Positions 9,126-17,524 of a stretch of DNA of 64,000 bases are shown here, in pieces. Source of the stretch: Maribacter arenosus (lineage in GTDB: Bacteria > Bacteroidota > Bacteroidia > Flavobacteriales > Flavobacteriaceae); contig NZ_JABTCG010000004.1 in the NCBI RefSeq assembly GCF_014610845.1, positions 558,001-622,000 on the forward strand, in the 5' to 3' direction. Under the pieces are notes generated by a model. That model saw only the letters and a program-made list of their open reading frames with translations, searched no databases and was not told the DNA's origin. Both the position numbers and the translations under genes were made by a program. Every line of letters begins with the position of its first letter. Within the stretch, counting starts at the first letter, position 1.

Positions 9126-10481
9126 ATGAAGAAGCTATTGTTATCATCTATAGCATTTGTTTTTTTACTCACCAGTTGTGGGTCCAAAACAAAAGGAGAG
9201 CTAACCGGCGTTCAAGGCAAAAAATGGTACCCGGAAAAACCTTATGGTATGGAATTAATCCCACGTGGATCTTTTATCATGGGTAAGAGCGAGGAAGACC
9301 AGGCCAAAGTTCTCAATGCACCAACCAAGACCGTTACCGTACGATCCTTTTATATGGATGACACCGAGATCACGAATAGTGAATACCGTCAATTCGTTGA
9401 ATGGGTAAAAGATTCGATCACAAGAACAAAGTTGGCCATATTGGCAGATGAATTAGGATTAGGGCCCGAAGATGGTGGTATAGGTGAATTTGCGTTTAAA
9501 GACGCAGATACTACAAGAGCCTCGGTTTACGACAAGTATATGTTAGACAACTATGCGGGCATGGGCGAAACAGGATACGAGGGTCGAGCCTTGAACAAAG
9601 ACCAAGATTTGATTTGGGATACTTCCGAGTATCCCGACGAGTATTATACAGAAGTAATGGACTCTTTATATATTCCAGAGGAGGAATCTTATAATGGTCA
9701 AAGAACTTTCGAAGTTACTTCATTAAAATATAAATATAGTTGGATGGATATTGAAGCGGCCGCTCGATCAAGAACCGGTAGTAGAAAAGATTTCATCAAA
9801 CACGAGGAATTAGAGATCTATCCAGATACAACCGTTTGGATCAGGGATTTTGAATATTCTTACAATGAGCCTATGCATAACGATTATTTCTGGCATGATG
9901 CTTATAGCGATTATCCTGTAGTTGGTATCTCATGGAAACAGGCACAAGCCTTCTGTAATTGGAGAACCAAGTACAAGAACGATGATCAAAAAAGCAGAGG
10001 CAAACAATTTGTGAATAAATTCAGATTGCCTACCGAAGCAGAATGGGAGTATGCCGCAAGAGGTGGCATCGAAGGGGGTACATATCCTTGGGGTGGCCCT
10101 TATGTCATCAGTGACACAGGTTGTTTTATGGCCAATTTTAAACCACAACGTGGTGACTATGCGGCAGACCAGGCCTTGTATACTGTAGAAGCCAAGTCTT
10201 ACGAGCCCAACGATTTCAATTTATATAACATGGCGGGGAATGTCTCTGAATGGACAAACTCGAGCTACGACCCAAGTTCTTATGAATACGTATCTACCAT
10301 GAACCCCAACGGTGGTGATGGTAGCAATGAAAGAAAAGTGATTAGAGGAGGTTCATGGAAAGATGTTGCTTATTTCCTACAGGTGAGTACAAGGGACTAT
10401 GAATATGCAGATTCCGCCCGAAGTTATGTTGGGTTTAGAACCGTACAGGATTATATGGGTGAAGAAGATTCAACACAATAA
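9126..10481 (+). CDS. gldK: Gliding motility / type IX secretion lipoprotein GldK
   Basis: Outer-membrane lipoprotein (PorK homologue) that forms periplasmic rings with GldN in the type IX secretion system. Seen: lipoprotein signal MKKLLLSSIAFVFLLTSCGSK with lipobox LTSC, then an FGE-sulfatase-type fold (GMELIPRGSFIMGKSEEDQ, DDTEITNSEYRQFVEW, FRLPTEAEWEYAARGG, NMAGNVSEWTNSSYD, VIRGGSWKD). The fold is related to formylglycine-generating enzymes but in GldK it is structural. At 451 residues it matches the family. It leads the gldK-L-M-N cluster. Confidence 0.97.
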   Translation: MKKLLLSSIAFVFLLTSCGSKTKGELTGVQGKKWYPEKPYGMELIPRGSFIMGKSEEDQAKVLNAPTKTVTVRSFYMDDTEITNSEYRQFVEWVKDSITRTKLAILADELGLGPEDGGIGEFAFKDADTTRASVYDKYMLDNYAGMGETGYEGRALNKDQDLIWDTSEYPDEYYTEVMDSLYIPEEESYNGQRTFEVTSLKYKYSWMDIEAAARSRTGSRKDFIKHEELEIYPDTTVWIRDFEYSYNEPMHNDYFWHDAYSDYPVVGISWKQAQAFCNWRTKYKNDDQKSRGKQFVNKFRLPTEAEWEYAARGGIEGGTYPWGGPYVISDTGCFMANFKPQRGDYAADQALYTVEAKSYEPNDFNLYNMAGNVSEWTNSSYDPSSYEYVSTMNPNGGDGSNERKVIRGGSWKDVAYFLQVSTRDYEYADSARSYVGFRTVQDYMGEEDSTQ

Positions 10482-10510
10482 ATTTTATAATACGATTAAT
10501 CATAAATACA

Positions 10511-10528
10511 TCCCGAAGGTTATCGGGA
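10511..10528 (+). promoter_or_regulatory. Hairpin in the gldK-gldL gap
   Basis: Inverted repeat TCCCGA / TCGGGA with a 6-nt loop, followed by a run of A. The lack of a T run argues against a terminator on the plus strand; an mRNA stability or processing element is possible. Confidence 0.4.
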
Positions 10529-10589
10529 AAAAAAATCAAACTTTAACCAAATACTTATTATTAACATAACTAAAATTAAATTTAAAATT

Positions 10590-11240
10590 ATGGCACAGTC
10601 AAAATCAACAAAAAAATTATTCAACATGGCCTACGGGCTTGGGGCATCGGTCGTTATTATCGGTGCATTGTTCAAGATCCTTCACTGGGAATTTGGTCCT
10701 TTAACAGGTGGACTATTACTGGCAGTTGGTCTTATTACCGAAGCTCTTATTTTTGCCATTAGTGCATTTGAACCAGTAGATGATGAGTACGACTGGTCTT
10801 TGGTTTACCCAGAATTAGCCGGCGGTATGGGCGGTAACAGAAAAAATGAAGCTGCTGAGATCAAAGAGACAGAAACTTCGTTGTCCAAAAAATTGGATAA
10901 CCTATTGGAAGAGGCAGGTATTGATGCAAGTCTTATGGAAAGCCTTGGTTCCAGTATTAAAAATTTCGAAGGTGCAGCAAAAGGTATCGCCCCTACAGTG
11001 GATGCCATGCAATCTACCAAGAAATATTCTGATGAAATGGTACAGGCAGCCGCTCAAATGGAATCTTTGAACAGTTTATATAAAGTTCAGTTAGAAAGTG
11101 CAAGCAGACAAGCTTCGGTTAATGAAGAAGTAGTTCAAAATGCAAGTGCACTTAAAGATCAAATGGAATCTTTGGCTACAAACCTTTCTTCCCTAAACGG
11201 TGTTTATGGTGGCATGTTGAGTGCAATGAATAGAAACTAA
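10590..11240 (+). CDS. gldL: Type IX secretion motor subunit GldL
   Basis: Inner-membrane protein that, with GldM, forms the proton-driven motor of type IX secretion and gliding. The two transmembrane helices are at the N-terminus (about residues 14-33 and 38-57). They hold the polar residues expected of a proton path: Lys29 and His32 in helix 1 (ALFKILHWEFG) and Glu51 in helix 2 (LITEALIFA), which I take as the counterpart of the essential GldL glutamate. The rest is a cytoplasmic, mostly helical domain of about 150 residues. 216 residues is the usual length. It lies between gldK and gldM. Confidence 0.96.
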   Translation: MAQSKSTKKLFNMAYGLGASVVIIGALFKILHWEFGPLTGGLLLAVGLITEALIFAISAFEPVDDEYDWSLVYPELAGGMGGNRKNEAAEIKETETSLSKKLDNLLEEAGIDASLMESLGSSIKNFEGAAKGIAPTVDAMQSTKKYSDEMVQAAAQMESLNSLYKVQLESASRQASVNEEVVQNASALKDQMESLATNLSSLNGVYGGMLSAMNRN

Positions 11241-11295
11241 TTAGAACATTAGTATAAACCCAAATCAATTAATCAATAATATCTAATTAGAAAAC

Positions 11296-12864
11296 ATGGC
11301 AGGAGGAAAGCTATCACCACGTCAGAAGATGATCAATCTTATGTATTTGATCTTCATCGCAATGCTGGCGTTAAATATGAGTAAAGAAGTTCTATCCGCT
11401 TTCGGTCTATTGAACGAAAAGTTAGAGGCTTCTAACGTAAAAACCACGGAGAACAATTTAGCGTTCTTAAACGGTTTGGAAACCAAAGCATCAGAAAACA
11501 ATGAAAAATTTGGACCATTGTTGGAAGATGCCCGGAAAATAAAACAAATGTCCCAAGACTATTATGATTACTTAGAAAATCTCAAAAAGGAAATGACCGA
11601 AGATGTTGATGATCCAAAAGACTATCAGGTTATGGACAAAACGGATTTTCTTGATCAACGATTTTTTCAAGGTGACAATCTTAGTGCTGAGGGAAAGGAG
11701 TTCATGAAAAGAATCAATGATTATCGTACACAGGTTGCCGCAGTTTTGCCGAAAGATTTAGAGGAAGTCAAAGCTTCTTTGAATACCAGGTTTGAGACCG
11801 GTGATGCCAATGGTAAGGTCGAGAATAGGGATGGCAATAAATTGGACTGGTTAAACTATCATTTTGAAGGATTTCCTTTAGTGGCTTCCTTGACCAAGAT
11901 AACCCAATTACAAGCCGATGTCAAGGCAACTGAACAAGATGCTTTAAAAGCTATGTTACAGGGTCAGTTGAGTACTGAGGTATCGATGACCAATTATACT
12001 ACATTGTTGGAACAGGAAAAGTCTGCTTTCTATGCCGGCGAAAAGTTTTCAGGAGCTGTTGTACTGGGTCGTAAAGATGCCACTACTAGACCAAACGAGG
12101 TTAATTTGACTTTAGACGGTAGAAAATTGAATGAAGGTTCGGATTATGAGATCAAAGAAGGCCAAGTAAAATTATTGGTAAGCGCTGGTGCTCCTGGTGA
12201 TCATAAAATTGAAGGTAACTTGGTATTTATGCAAGATGGTGAACGAACAGAAGTTCCTGTATCATCTACATTCGCAACAATCTCGAAACCTAATGCCGCT
12301 TTGATCGCAGCTGATAAGATGAATGTGGTTTATCGTGGTGTTGCCAACCCAATGTCAATATCGATACCAGGTATACCCAACAACAAAGTTAGTGCTTCCG
12401 CTCCTGGTCTTTCCAAGAGAGAAGGTAGTAAGTATATAATGAATCCAGGTAAAGGAAGAACAGTTACGATTACCGCGTCAGGGAAGTTGCCTGATGGCCA
12501 GACCGTATCTTCCAGATCCGAATTCAGGATTAAGGATATACCAAGACCTGCAGGTTCTATTAGAGGTGAAACCGGTAGCACAAAAATGCCAAGAAAGAAC
12601 TTGGAGATTGCTACGGTTGGAGCTTTATTGGAAGACTTTGATTTTGATTTGAATCTTAAGGTAAGTGGATTCAAATTCAAAGTACCTGGTCAACCTACCG
12701 TAAGTGTTAATGGTAGCAAGCTTGACTCAAGGGCTATTTCAGCTTTAAACAGAGCCAAACGTGGTGATGCAGTTCAGATATTTGATGTGAACGCATACAT
12801 TACAAATAACAAGAGTTATAAACTTAAAAAGGTGTCTCCGGTTGTTGTGGAGATCACGAACTAA
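11296..12864 (+). CDS. gldM: Type IX secretion motor subunit GldM
   Basis: Inner-membrane and periplasmic protein (PorM homologue) that couples the GldL motor to the outer-membrane GldK/GldN ring. Seen: a short cytoplasmic start, one transmembrane helix (about residues 12-30, MINLMYLIFIAMLALNMSKEV), then a long periplasmic part with a helical first domain and later beta-rich repeats (GEKFSGAVVLGRKDATTRPNEV, VVYRGVANPMSISIPG, ending VSPVVVEI). 522 residues fits the family. It is 55 bp after gldL and 60 bp before gldN. Confidence 0.97.
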   Translation: MAGGKLSPRQKMINLMYLIFIAMLALNMSKEVLSAFGLLNEKLEASNVKTTENNLAFLNGLETKASENNEKFGPLLEDARKIKQMSQDYYDYLENLKKEMTEDVDDPKDYQVMDKTDFLDQRFFQGDNLSAEGKEFMKRINDYRTQVAAVLPKDLEEVKASLNTRFETGDANGKVENRDGNKLDWLNYHFEGFPLVASLTKITQLQADVKATEQDALKAMLQGQLSTEVSMTNYTTLLEQEKSAFYAGEKFSGAVVLGRKDATTRPNEVNLTLDGRKLNEGSDYEIKEGQVKLLVSAGAPGDHKIEGNLVFMQDGERTEVPVSSTFATISKPNAALIAADKMNVVYRGVANPMSISIPGIPNNKVSASAPGLSKREGSKYIMNPGKGRTVTITASGKLPDGQTVSSRSEFRIKDIPRPAGSIRGETGSTKMPRKNLEIATVGALLEDFDFDLNLKVSGFKFKVPGQPTVSVNGSKLDSRAISALNRAKRGDAVQIFDVNAYITNNKSYKLKKVSPVVVEITN

Positions 12865-12875
12865 TAACAATTGAA

Positions 12876-12908
12876 TGCCAGGTTGCATTAATGTGACCTG
12901 GTAATTTT
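12876..12908 (+). promoter_or_regulatory. Terminator-like hairpin in the gldM-gldN gap
   Basis: A strong hairpin: CCAGGT (12878-12883) pairs with ACCTGG (12896-12901), and the stem can extend inward through two G-T pairs and CAT/ATG to a tiny loop. It is followed by AATTTTT. It may partly terminate or stabilise the transcript between gldM and gldN. Confidence 0.5.
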
Positions 12909-12924
12909 TAAAATTGAAATAAAC

Positions 12925-13827
12925 ATGAATTGGAAGAATGTTTTATTAATCGGAGCTGTTAGTCTACTGCCCGCATCAATCATGGCCCAAGCAAATATTT
13001 TAAATGCTAAGAAGCCACAAGAGATTGGTGTTAGGACAGAAGCTCAAAAAGCCTTGGACAATGATGCTCCTTTAGAGTATGGTTATGTAGATGATAGGGA
13101 TATCCTATGGTCCAAAACCGTATGGGAGACCATTGATCTGGACGAGCGCGTCAACTTCCCTCTATATTACCCTATTGATACCGTGGATATTGGTGCCGAT
13201 AGAAGATCCTTGTACGATGTTCTTATTAAGAACATCAAAAATGGGAAATTAGAGGATGTGTATGTAGATTCCTATTTCACCGAGAAACGAAAGTTCAGTG
13301 ATTTGACCGCTACATTACGAAAAGTTGATACTACCGATATGGGATACGAACAGATAAACGCTGGGGAACAATTATCCCTTGAATTTGTCAACCAGCGGGA
13401 TTTGACTGCCGCAGATATAGAAGAGTATCGCATTAAGGGTATTTGGTATTTTGACAAGCGTCAAGGGGAATTAAAATACCGTTTGTTGGGTATAGCCCCC
13501 GTTGCTCCCGATGTTAACTTTATCGATGATGAATCTATGGATCCTGCAGATGCAAAGGTTGAACTTTTCTGGGTGTGGTACCCGGGTGCCAGGCAGATAT
13601 TGCATGATGCCAAAGTTTTTAACCAACGCAACTCGGCACAACCCATATCTTTTGATATGTTGTTGAATGCCCGAAGGTTCAATGGGGTTATCTATCGTGA
13701 GGATAATGTTCATGGCGACCGCAAGGTCAACGATTATATTGCGGACAACGCCCTTTTCCAGCTGCTGGAGGCAAATCGGATCAAAGAAGACATCCGGGAT
13801 AGGGAGCAAGATATGTGGGCCTATTAA
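12925..13827 (+). CDS. gldN: Gliding motility / type IX secretion protein GldN
   Basis: Periplasmic protein (PorN homologue) that associates with GldK in the ring of the type IX secretion machinery. Seen: Sec signal peptide MNWKNVLLIGAVSLLPASIMAQA, then a domain with the family phrases DDRDILWSKTVWETIDLDERVNFPLY, GIWYFDKRQGELKYRLLGIAPVAPD and ELFWVWYPGARQILHDAKVFNQRN. 300 residues is normal. It is the last gene of the cluster and is followed by a strong terminator. Confidence 0.96.
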   Translation: MNWKNVLLIGAVSLLPASIMAQANILNAKKPQEIGVRTEAQKALDNDAPLEYGYVDDRDILWSKTVWETIDLDERVNFPLYYPIDTVDIGADRRSLYDVLIKNIKNGKLEDVYVDSYFTEKRKFSDLTATLRKVDTTDMGYEQINAGEQLSLEFVNQRDLTAADIEEYRIKGIWYFDKRQGELKYRLLGIAPVAPDVNFIDDESMDPADAKVELFWVWYPGARQILHDAKVFNQRNSAQPISFDMLLNARRFNGVIYREDNVHGDRKVNDYIADNALFQLLEANRIKEDIRDREQDMWAY

Positions 13828-13859
13828 CACTAGTTTATTCCAATTCAATATTTAAAATG

Positions 13860-13889
13860 AAAACCCTGACGATTTCGTCAGGGTTTTTT
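13860..13889 (+). terminator. Strong terminator of the gld operon
   Basis: A perfect 12-bp stem, AAAACCCTGACG (13860-13871) with CGTCAGGGTTTT (13876-13887), a 4-nt loop and a T run. It ends the gldK-N transcript 33 bp after the gldN stop. Confidence 0.95.
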
Positions 13890-13936
13890 GTTTGTATTAA
13901 GATTGCGAACCTTAATAGATTGCATAATTTTACGAA

Positions 13937-14998
13937 ATGATAGATTATATTGTAGTTGGCCTAGGATTGGCAGGTATTTCATTTTCCGAACAGTTACAGG
14001 TTCATAAGAAGGATTTCAAGGTTATTTCGGATGAATCCCAAACTTCGTCATTGGTCGCAGGAGGCTTATATAATCCCGTTGTACTCAAACGTTTTACCTT
14101 AGCTTGGAATGCCGATGTTCAACTTGAAACTGCGATTCCCTTTTATACGAATCTAGAAACAAAATTGGGAATGCAGTTGCATTATAAGATTCCGATCTTA
14201 AGAAGATTTGCCTCTATAGAAGAGCAAAATCTCTGGTTTGAAGCTGCGGACAATAAGAGACTCGATCAATTTATAGACACCACTATTATTGAAAATAAAA
14301 ATAACGCCATTGATGCACCTTTTGGTTTTGGACAAGTATTGCATGCGGGAAGAATAGATGTAAATGCTATGATTGGGGTATACCAATCGACCCTATTGGA
14401 AAAAGGAATTCTATTGAAGGAAACTTTTGATTTTAACCTATTGGATGTCCATAAAGAACATATTGAATATAAATCCATAAAAGCTAGGAGAATTGTTTTT
14501 GCCACGGGTTATGGGTTAAAATCGAATCCGTACTTCAACTATCTTCCTTTAAACGGCACCAAGGGTGAACTCTTAACGATAAAAGCCCCTGATATAAAAG
14601 CCGATATGGTCATAAAATCATCGGTGTTCATAATTCCTATGGGAGATGACCTTTATCGGGTCGGGGCTACTTATGAAAGAACAGATAAGTCCAATAGTCC
14701 CACAGAAAAGGCCAAAAAGGATTTATTGAAAAAGTTGCGGACGTTTTTAAAATGTGATTATGAAATCGTGGATCATGTAGCGGGAATTCGGCCTACAGTG
14801 GCCGATAGGAGGCCATTGGTCGGACCCCATCCAAAATACGGACATATGTATGTGCTAAACGGTTTTGGATCGCGAGGGGTTTTGATAGCGCCAACTGTAT
14901 CAAGACAACTCTACAATTTTATTGAACATGGAGAGCCAATTCCACAGGAAACACATGTCAACAGGTTTTTAAAAAGATACATTGCTAGTTTATCTTGA
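13937..14998 (+). CDS. FAD-dependent oxidoreductase (DAO family)
   Basis: 353 residues with an N-terminal dinucleotide-binding fold (MIDYIVVGLGLAGISFSEQL) and a D-amino-acid-oxidase-like body: SSLVAGGLYNPVVLKRF near residue 40, RIVFATGYG near 190, and the C-terminal FAD-contact segment HVAGIRPTVADRRPLVGPHPKYGHMYVLNGFGSRG. Members oxidise amines or deaminate amino acids; the substrate cannot be read here. There is no signal peptide, so it is cytoplasmic or membrane-peripheral. Its last 14 bp overlap the 3' end of the convergent DUF983 gene. Confidence 0.88.
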   Translation: MIDYIVVGLGLAGISFSEQLQVHKKDFKVISDESQTSSLVAGGLYNPVVLKRFTLAWNADVQLETAIPFYTNLETKLGMQLHYKIPILRRFASIEEQNLWFEAADNKRLDQFIDTTIIENKNNAIDAPFGFGQVLHAGRIDVNAMIGVYQSTLLEKGILLKETFDFNLLDVHKEHIEYKSIKARRIVFATGYGLKSNPYFNYLPLNGTKGELLTIKAPDIKADMVIKSSVFIIPMGDDLYRVGATYERTDKSNSPTEKAKKDLLKKLRTFLKCDYEIVDHVAGIRPTVADRRPLVGPHPKYGHMYVLNGFGSRGVLIAPTVSRQLYNFIEHGEPIPQETHVNRFLKRYIASLS

Positions 14999-15371
14999 CC
15001 ACATTGGGATCGTAATGAATGAAAAAGTTGATCCAAATATTTCTGGATAATCGTATGATTACGGGCAAAAAAACGATTAAGGTTGTTACAATGGAAACAA
15101 AAGTGTTGACCAAGGAAGTTCCTACGAACAAATAAGAGATTACAAAAGCAGCAACGGCAAAAGCTATACCCACGCCATAACTGACGTACATGGCACCATA
15201 AAAAAAAGAAGGTTCGATCTTGTATTTTGTATTGCAAGTGGTACAACGATCATGCATTTTGAACAATTTCCCCAATTTATACGGGTTTTTATCCAAATAC
15301 ATACTTTCACTATGGCATTTAGGGCAAGTTCCTGTTAAAATGCTGTAGAGTTTGTTTCCTTTTTTTAACAT
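14985..15371 (-). CDS. DUF983 family membrane protein
   Basis: About 128 residues when started at ATG 15371 (MLKKGNKLYSILTGTCPKC); an open frame continues upstream but has no family match and crosses the neighbouring ABC-F gene. Seen: two CxxC pairs near the N-terminus (TCPKC at about 15-19 and CTTCNTKY at about 42-45) that look like a zinc-ribbon, then two hydrophobic helices (YVSYGVGIAFAVAAFVISYLF and TFVSIVTTLIVFLPVII). The function of DUF983 is unknown. It is divergent from the ABC-F gene with a 64-bp gap and overlaps the FAD oxidoreductase at its 3' end. Confidence 0.85.
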   Translation of the reverse strand: MLKKGNKLYSILTGTCPKCHSESMYLDKNPYKLGKLFKMHDRCTTCNTKYKIEPSFFYGAMYVSYGVGIAFAVAAFVISYLFVGTSLVNTFVSIVTTLIVFLPVIIRLSRNIWINFFIHYDPNVVKIN

Positions 15372-15435
15372 TTGCAAAAGTTTTCGCGAAAATACGGTTT
15401 TACGCGATTTTCCAAAGTAACCTAGGTCACAATTT

Positions 15436-17349
15436 ATGCTAAACATCCATAATCTTTCAGTCTCATTTGGGGGCGAATATTTGTTCGAGGAAATCTCATT
15501 TAGACTAAATGCAGGTGACCGGGTTGGCCTTATTGGTAAAAATGGTGCAGGCAAGTCCACACTTTTAAAACTATTGTCGAGAGACATGCCCGTAGATTCG
15601 GGAACCATTGCAACCGAAAAAAACTTGAACATTGGCTTTCTAAGGCAGGATATAGATTTTAAACAAGGGAGAACGGTTTTGGAGGAAGCCTACCATGCTT
15701 TTGAGGAGATAAAGGCTTTGGAGCTAAAACTCGATGATGTCAACCAGCAGCTCGCCGAACGTACGGATTATGAGAGTGACACATATCATCAATTAATGGT
15801 TGACCTTAATGATTTTACCCATCATTACGAGATTATTGGCGGGTATAACTACCAAGGGGAGACAGAAAAAATATTACAGGGACTTGGTTTTAAGCGAGAT
15901 GATTTTGATATGAAAACCGAGACCTTTTCCGGAGGGTGGCGCATGCGAATCGAATTGGCAAAATTATTACTTCAAAACAATGATGTCTTATTGCTCGATG
16001 AACCTACGAATCACTTGGACATCGAATCGATCATATGGTTAGAACAGTTTTTGACCAACTACGCCGGAGCCGTGGTAATCGTATCCCATGATAAGATGTT
16101 TTTAGACAATGTAACCAACAGGACTATTGAGATATCCCTAGGAAGGATATACGATTACAACAAACCCTATTCCGAATTTCTGAAACTAAGGGAAGAGATA
16201 AAGGAACAACAGCTCAATGCCCAGAAAAACCAAGATAAGGAAATACAACAGGCGGAACGCTTAATCGAGAAATTCCGAGCAAAGTCGACCAAGGCGTCTA
16301 TGGCACAATCCCTTATCAAGAAGTTGGACAAGATGGAAAGGATCGAGGTCGATCAAGATGATAACACCGTAATGAATTTACGATTTCCTATTTCAATCAC
16401 CCCGGGTAAAGTGGTCGCTGAGATAGATAACGTATCCAAAAAGTATGGTGATAATCTCGTACTTCAGAATATTGATTTACTCATCGAAAGGGATAGTAAG
16501 ACTGCATTTGTAGGTCAAAATGGACAGGGCAAGTCTACCTTGGCCAAGATAATTGTTGGGGAGTTGGAATATGACGGTCAGTGTAAGTTGGGCCATAATG
16601 TACAGATAGGCTACTTTGCACAAAATCAGGCAGAATATCTCGACGGTAGAAAAACAGTTTTGGATACCATGATCGATGCTGCCAATGAGACCAATAGAAG
16701 TAAGGTACGCGATATTCTTGGTTCTTTTCTATTTCGGGGTGAAGAGGTAGACAAGTACGTAAAAGTACTTTCCGGAGGCGAACGCAATAGGCTTGCATTG
16801 GCAAAAATGCTTTTACAGCCCTTTAATGTATTGGTTATGGACGAGCCTACCAATCACCTTGATATTCAATCAAAGAACGTATTGAAAAAGGCTTTACAGA
16901 GTTTCGAGGGTACTTTGATACTTGTTTCACACGATAGGGATTTCCTACAGGGATTAACCAATAAGGTCTATGATTTTAGAGACCGAAAGATCAAAGAGTA
17001 TTTGGGCGATATAGACTTTTATCTGGATCAACGAAAAGTGGACGATTTTAGGGCCATAGAAAAAAGTAAAAACAGTACTACCAAGAAAAGCAAGACCGAA
17101 AAGGCATCGAATTCATTTCAAGATCAAAAGAAACTAAAATCGATGAAGAATAGATTAAGTGCTCTGGAAAGTAAGATTTCCTCTCTGGAAAAGGAAATAA
17201 AGGAAATAGACCATGATTTATTGATGAACTATGATGCCACCATAGCGAAACCCAATTTTTTCGATTCCTACCAAAGGAAGAAAAAGAACCTGGAAGATTT
17301 AATGGAAAAATGGACTCAAATTACGATCGATCTCGAAAAACATGCCTAA
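15436..17349 (+). CDS. ABC-F family ATPase (ribosome-associated type)
   Basis: 637 residues with two ABC ATPase domains and no membrane segment, the layout of ABC-F translation factors acting at the ribosomal E site. Domain 1: Walker A GLIGKNGAGKST, signature FSGGWRMRIELA, Walker B VLLLDEPTNHLD. Domain 2: FVGQNGQGKST, LSGGERNRLALA, VLVMDEPTNHLD. The linker between them holds the helical P-site-tRNA interaction region (about residues 235-300). A C-terminal coiled coil (about 560-637) is present as in Uup/YdiF-type members. No antibiotic-resistance role can be claimed from sequence alone. Confidence 0.93.
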   Translation: MLNIHNLSVSFGGEYLFEEISFRLNAGDRVGLIGKNGAGKSTLLKLLSRDMPVDSGTIATEKNLNIGFLRQDIDFKQGRTVLEEAYHAFEEIKALELKLDDVNQQLAERTDYESDTYHQLMVDLNDFTHHYEIIGGYNYQGETEKILQGLGFKRDDFDMKTETFSGGWRMRIELAKLLLQNNDVLLLDEPTNHLDIESIIWLEQFLTNYAGAVVIVSHDKMFLDNVTNRTIEISLGRIYDYNKPYSEFLKLREEIKEQQLNAQKNQDKEIQQAERLIEKFRAKSTKASMAQSLIKKLDKMERIEVDQDDNTVMNLRFPISITPGKVVAEIDNVSKKYGDNLVLQNIDLLIERDSKTAFVGQNGQGKSTLAKIIVGELEYDGQCKLGHNVQIGYFAQNQAEYLDGRKTVLDTMIDAANETNRSKVRDILGSFLFRGEEVDKYVKVLSGGERNRLALAKMLLQPFNVLVMDEPTNHLDIQSKNVLKKALQSFEGTLILVSHDRDFLQGLTNKVYDFRDRKIKEYLGDIDFYLDQRKVDDFRAIEKSKNSTTKKSKTEKASNSFQDQKKLKSMKNRLSALESKISSLEKEIKEIDHDLLMNYDATIAKPNFFDSYQRKKKNLEDLMEKWTQITIDLEKHA

Positions 17350-17435
17350 AAACCGTTAAAATTCGTCTACAGATATTTCCTACACCACAAATAAATGAAC
17401 CTTCACAACATAATGCAGTCGTTTAACGATAAAAA

Positions 17436-17467
17436 TTGCTTTTAGACCTTTGCTTGTCTTATTTTTG
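17436..17467 (+). promoter_or_regulatory. Candidate promoter of the LRR gene
   Basis: TTG at 17436-17438 and TATTTTTG at 17460-17467 (exact TAnnTTTG) are 21 bp apart, within the normal Bacteroidota spacing. The start codon is 57 bp downstream. Confidence 0.5.
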
Positions 17468-17524
17468 TAGGGTAATTCTTAGGTTAAAAGAAGTGAATTT
17501 TGTTAACCCCTAATTATTTGCATT

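Noticed and set aside
10511-10528. Terminator call for the gldK-gldL hairpin
   Set aside because: The stem is followed by A on the plus strand, and on the minus strand the T run precedes the stem, so neither direction fits a terminator.
15372-15632. N-terminal extension of the DUF983 protein
   Set aside because: It would read backwards through the start of the ABC-F gene and has no family counterpart; the family start is at 15371.
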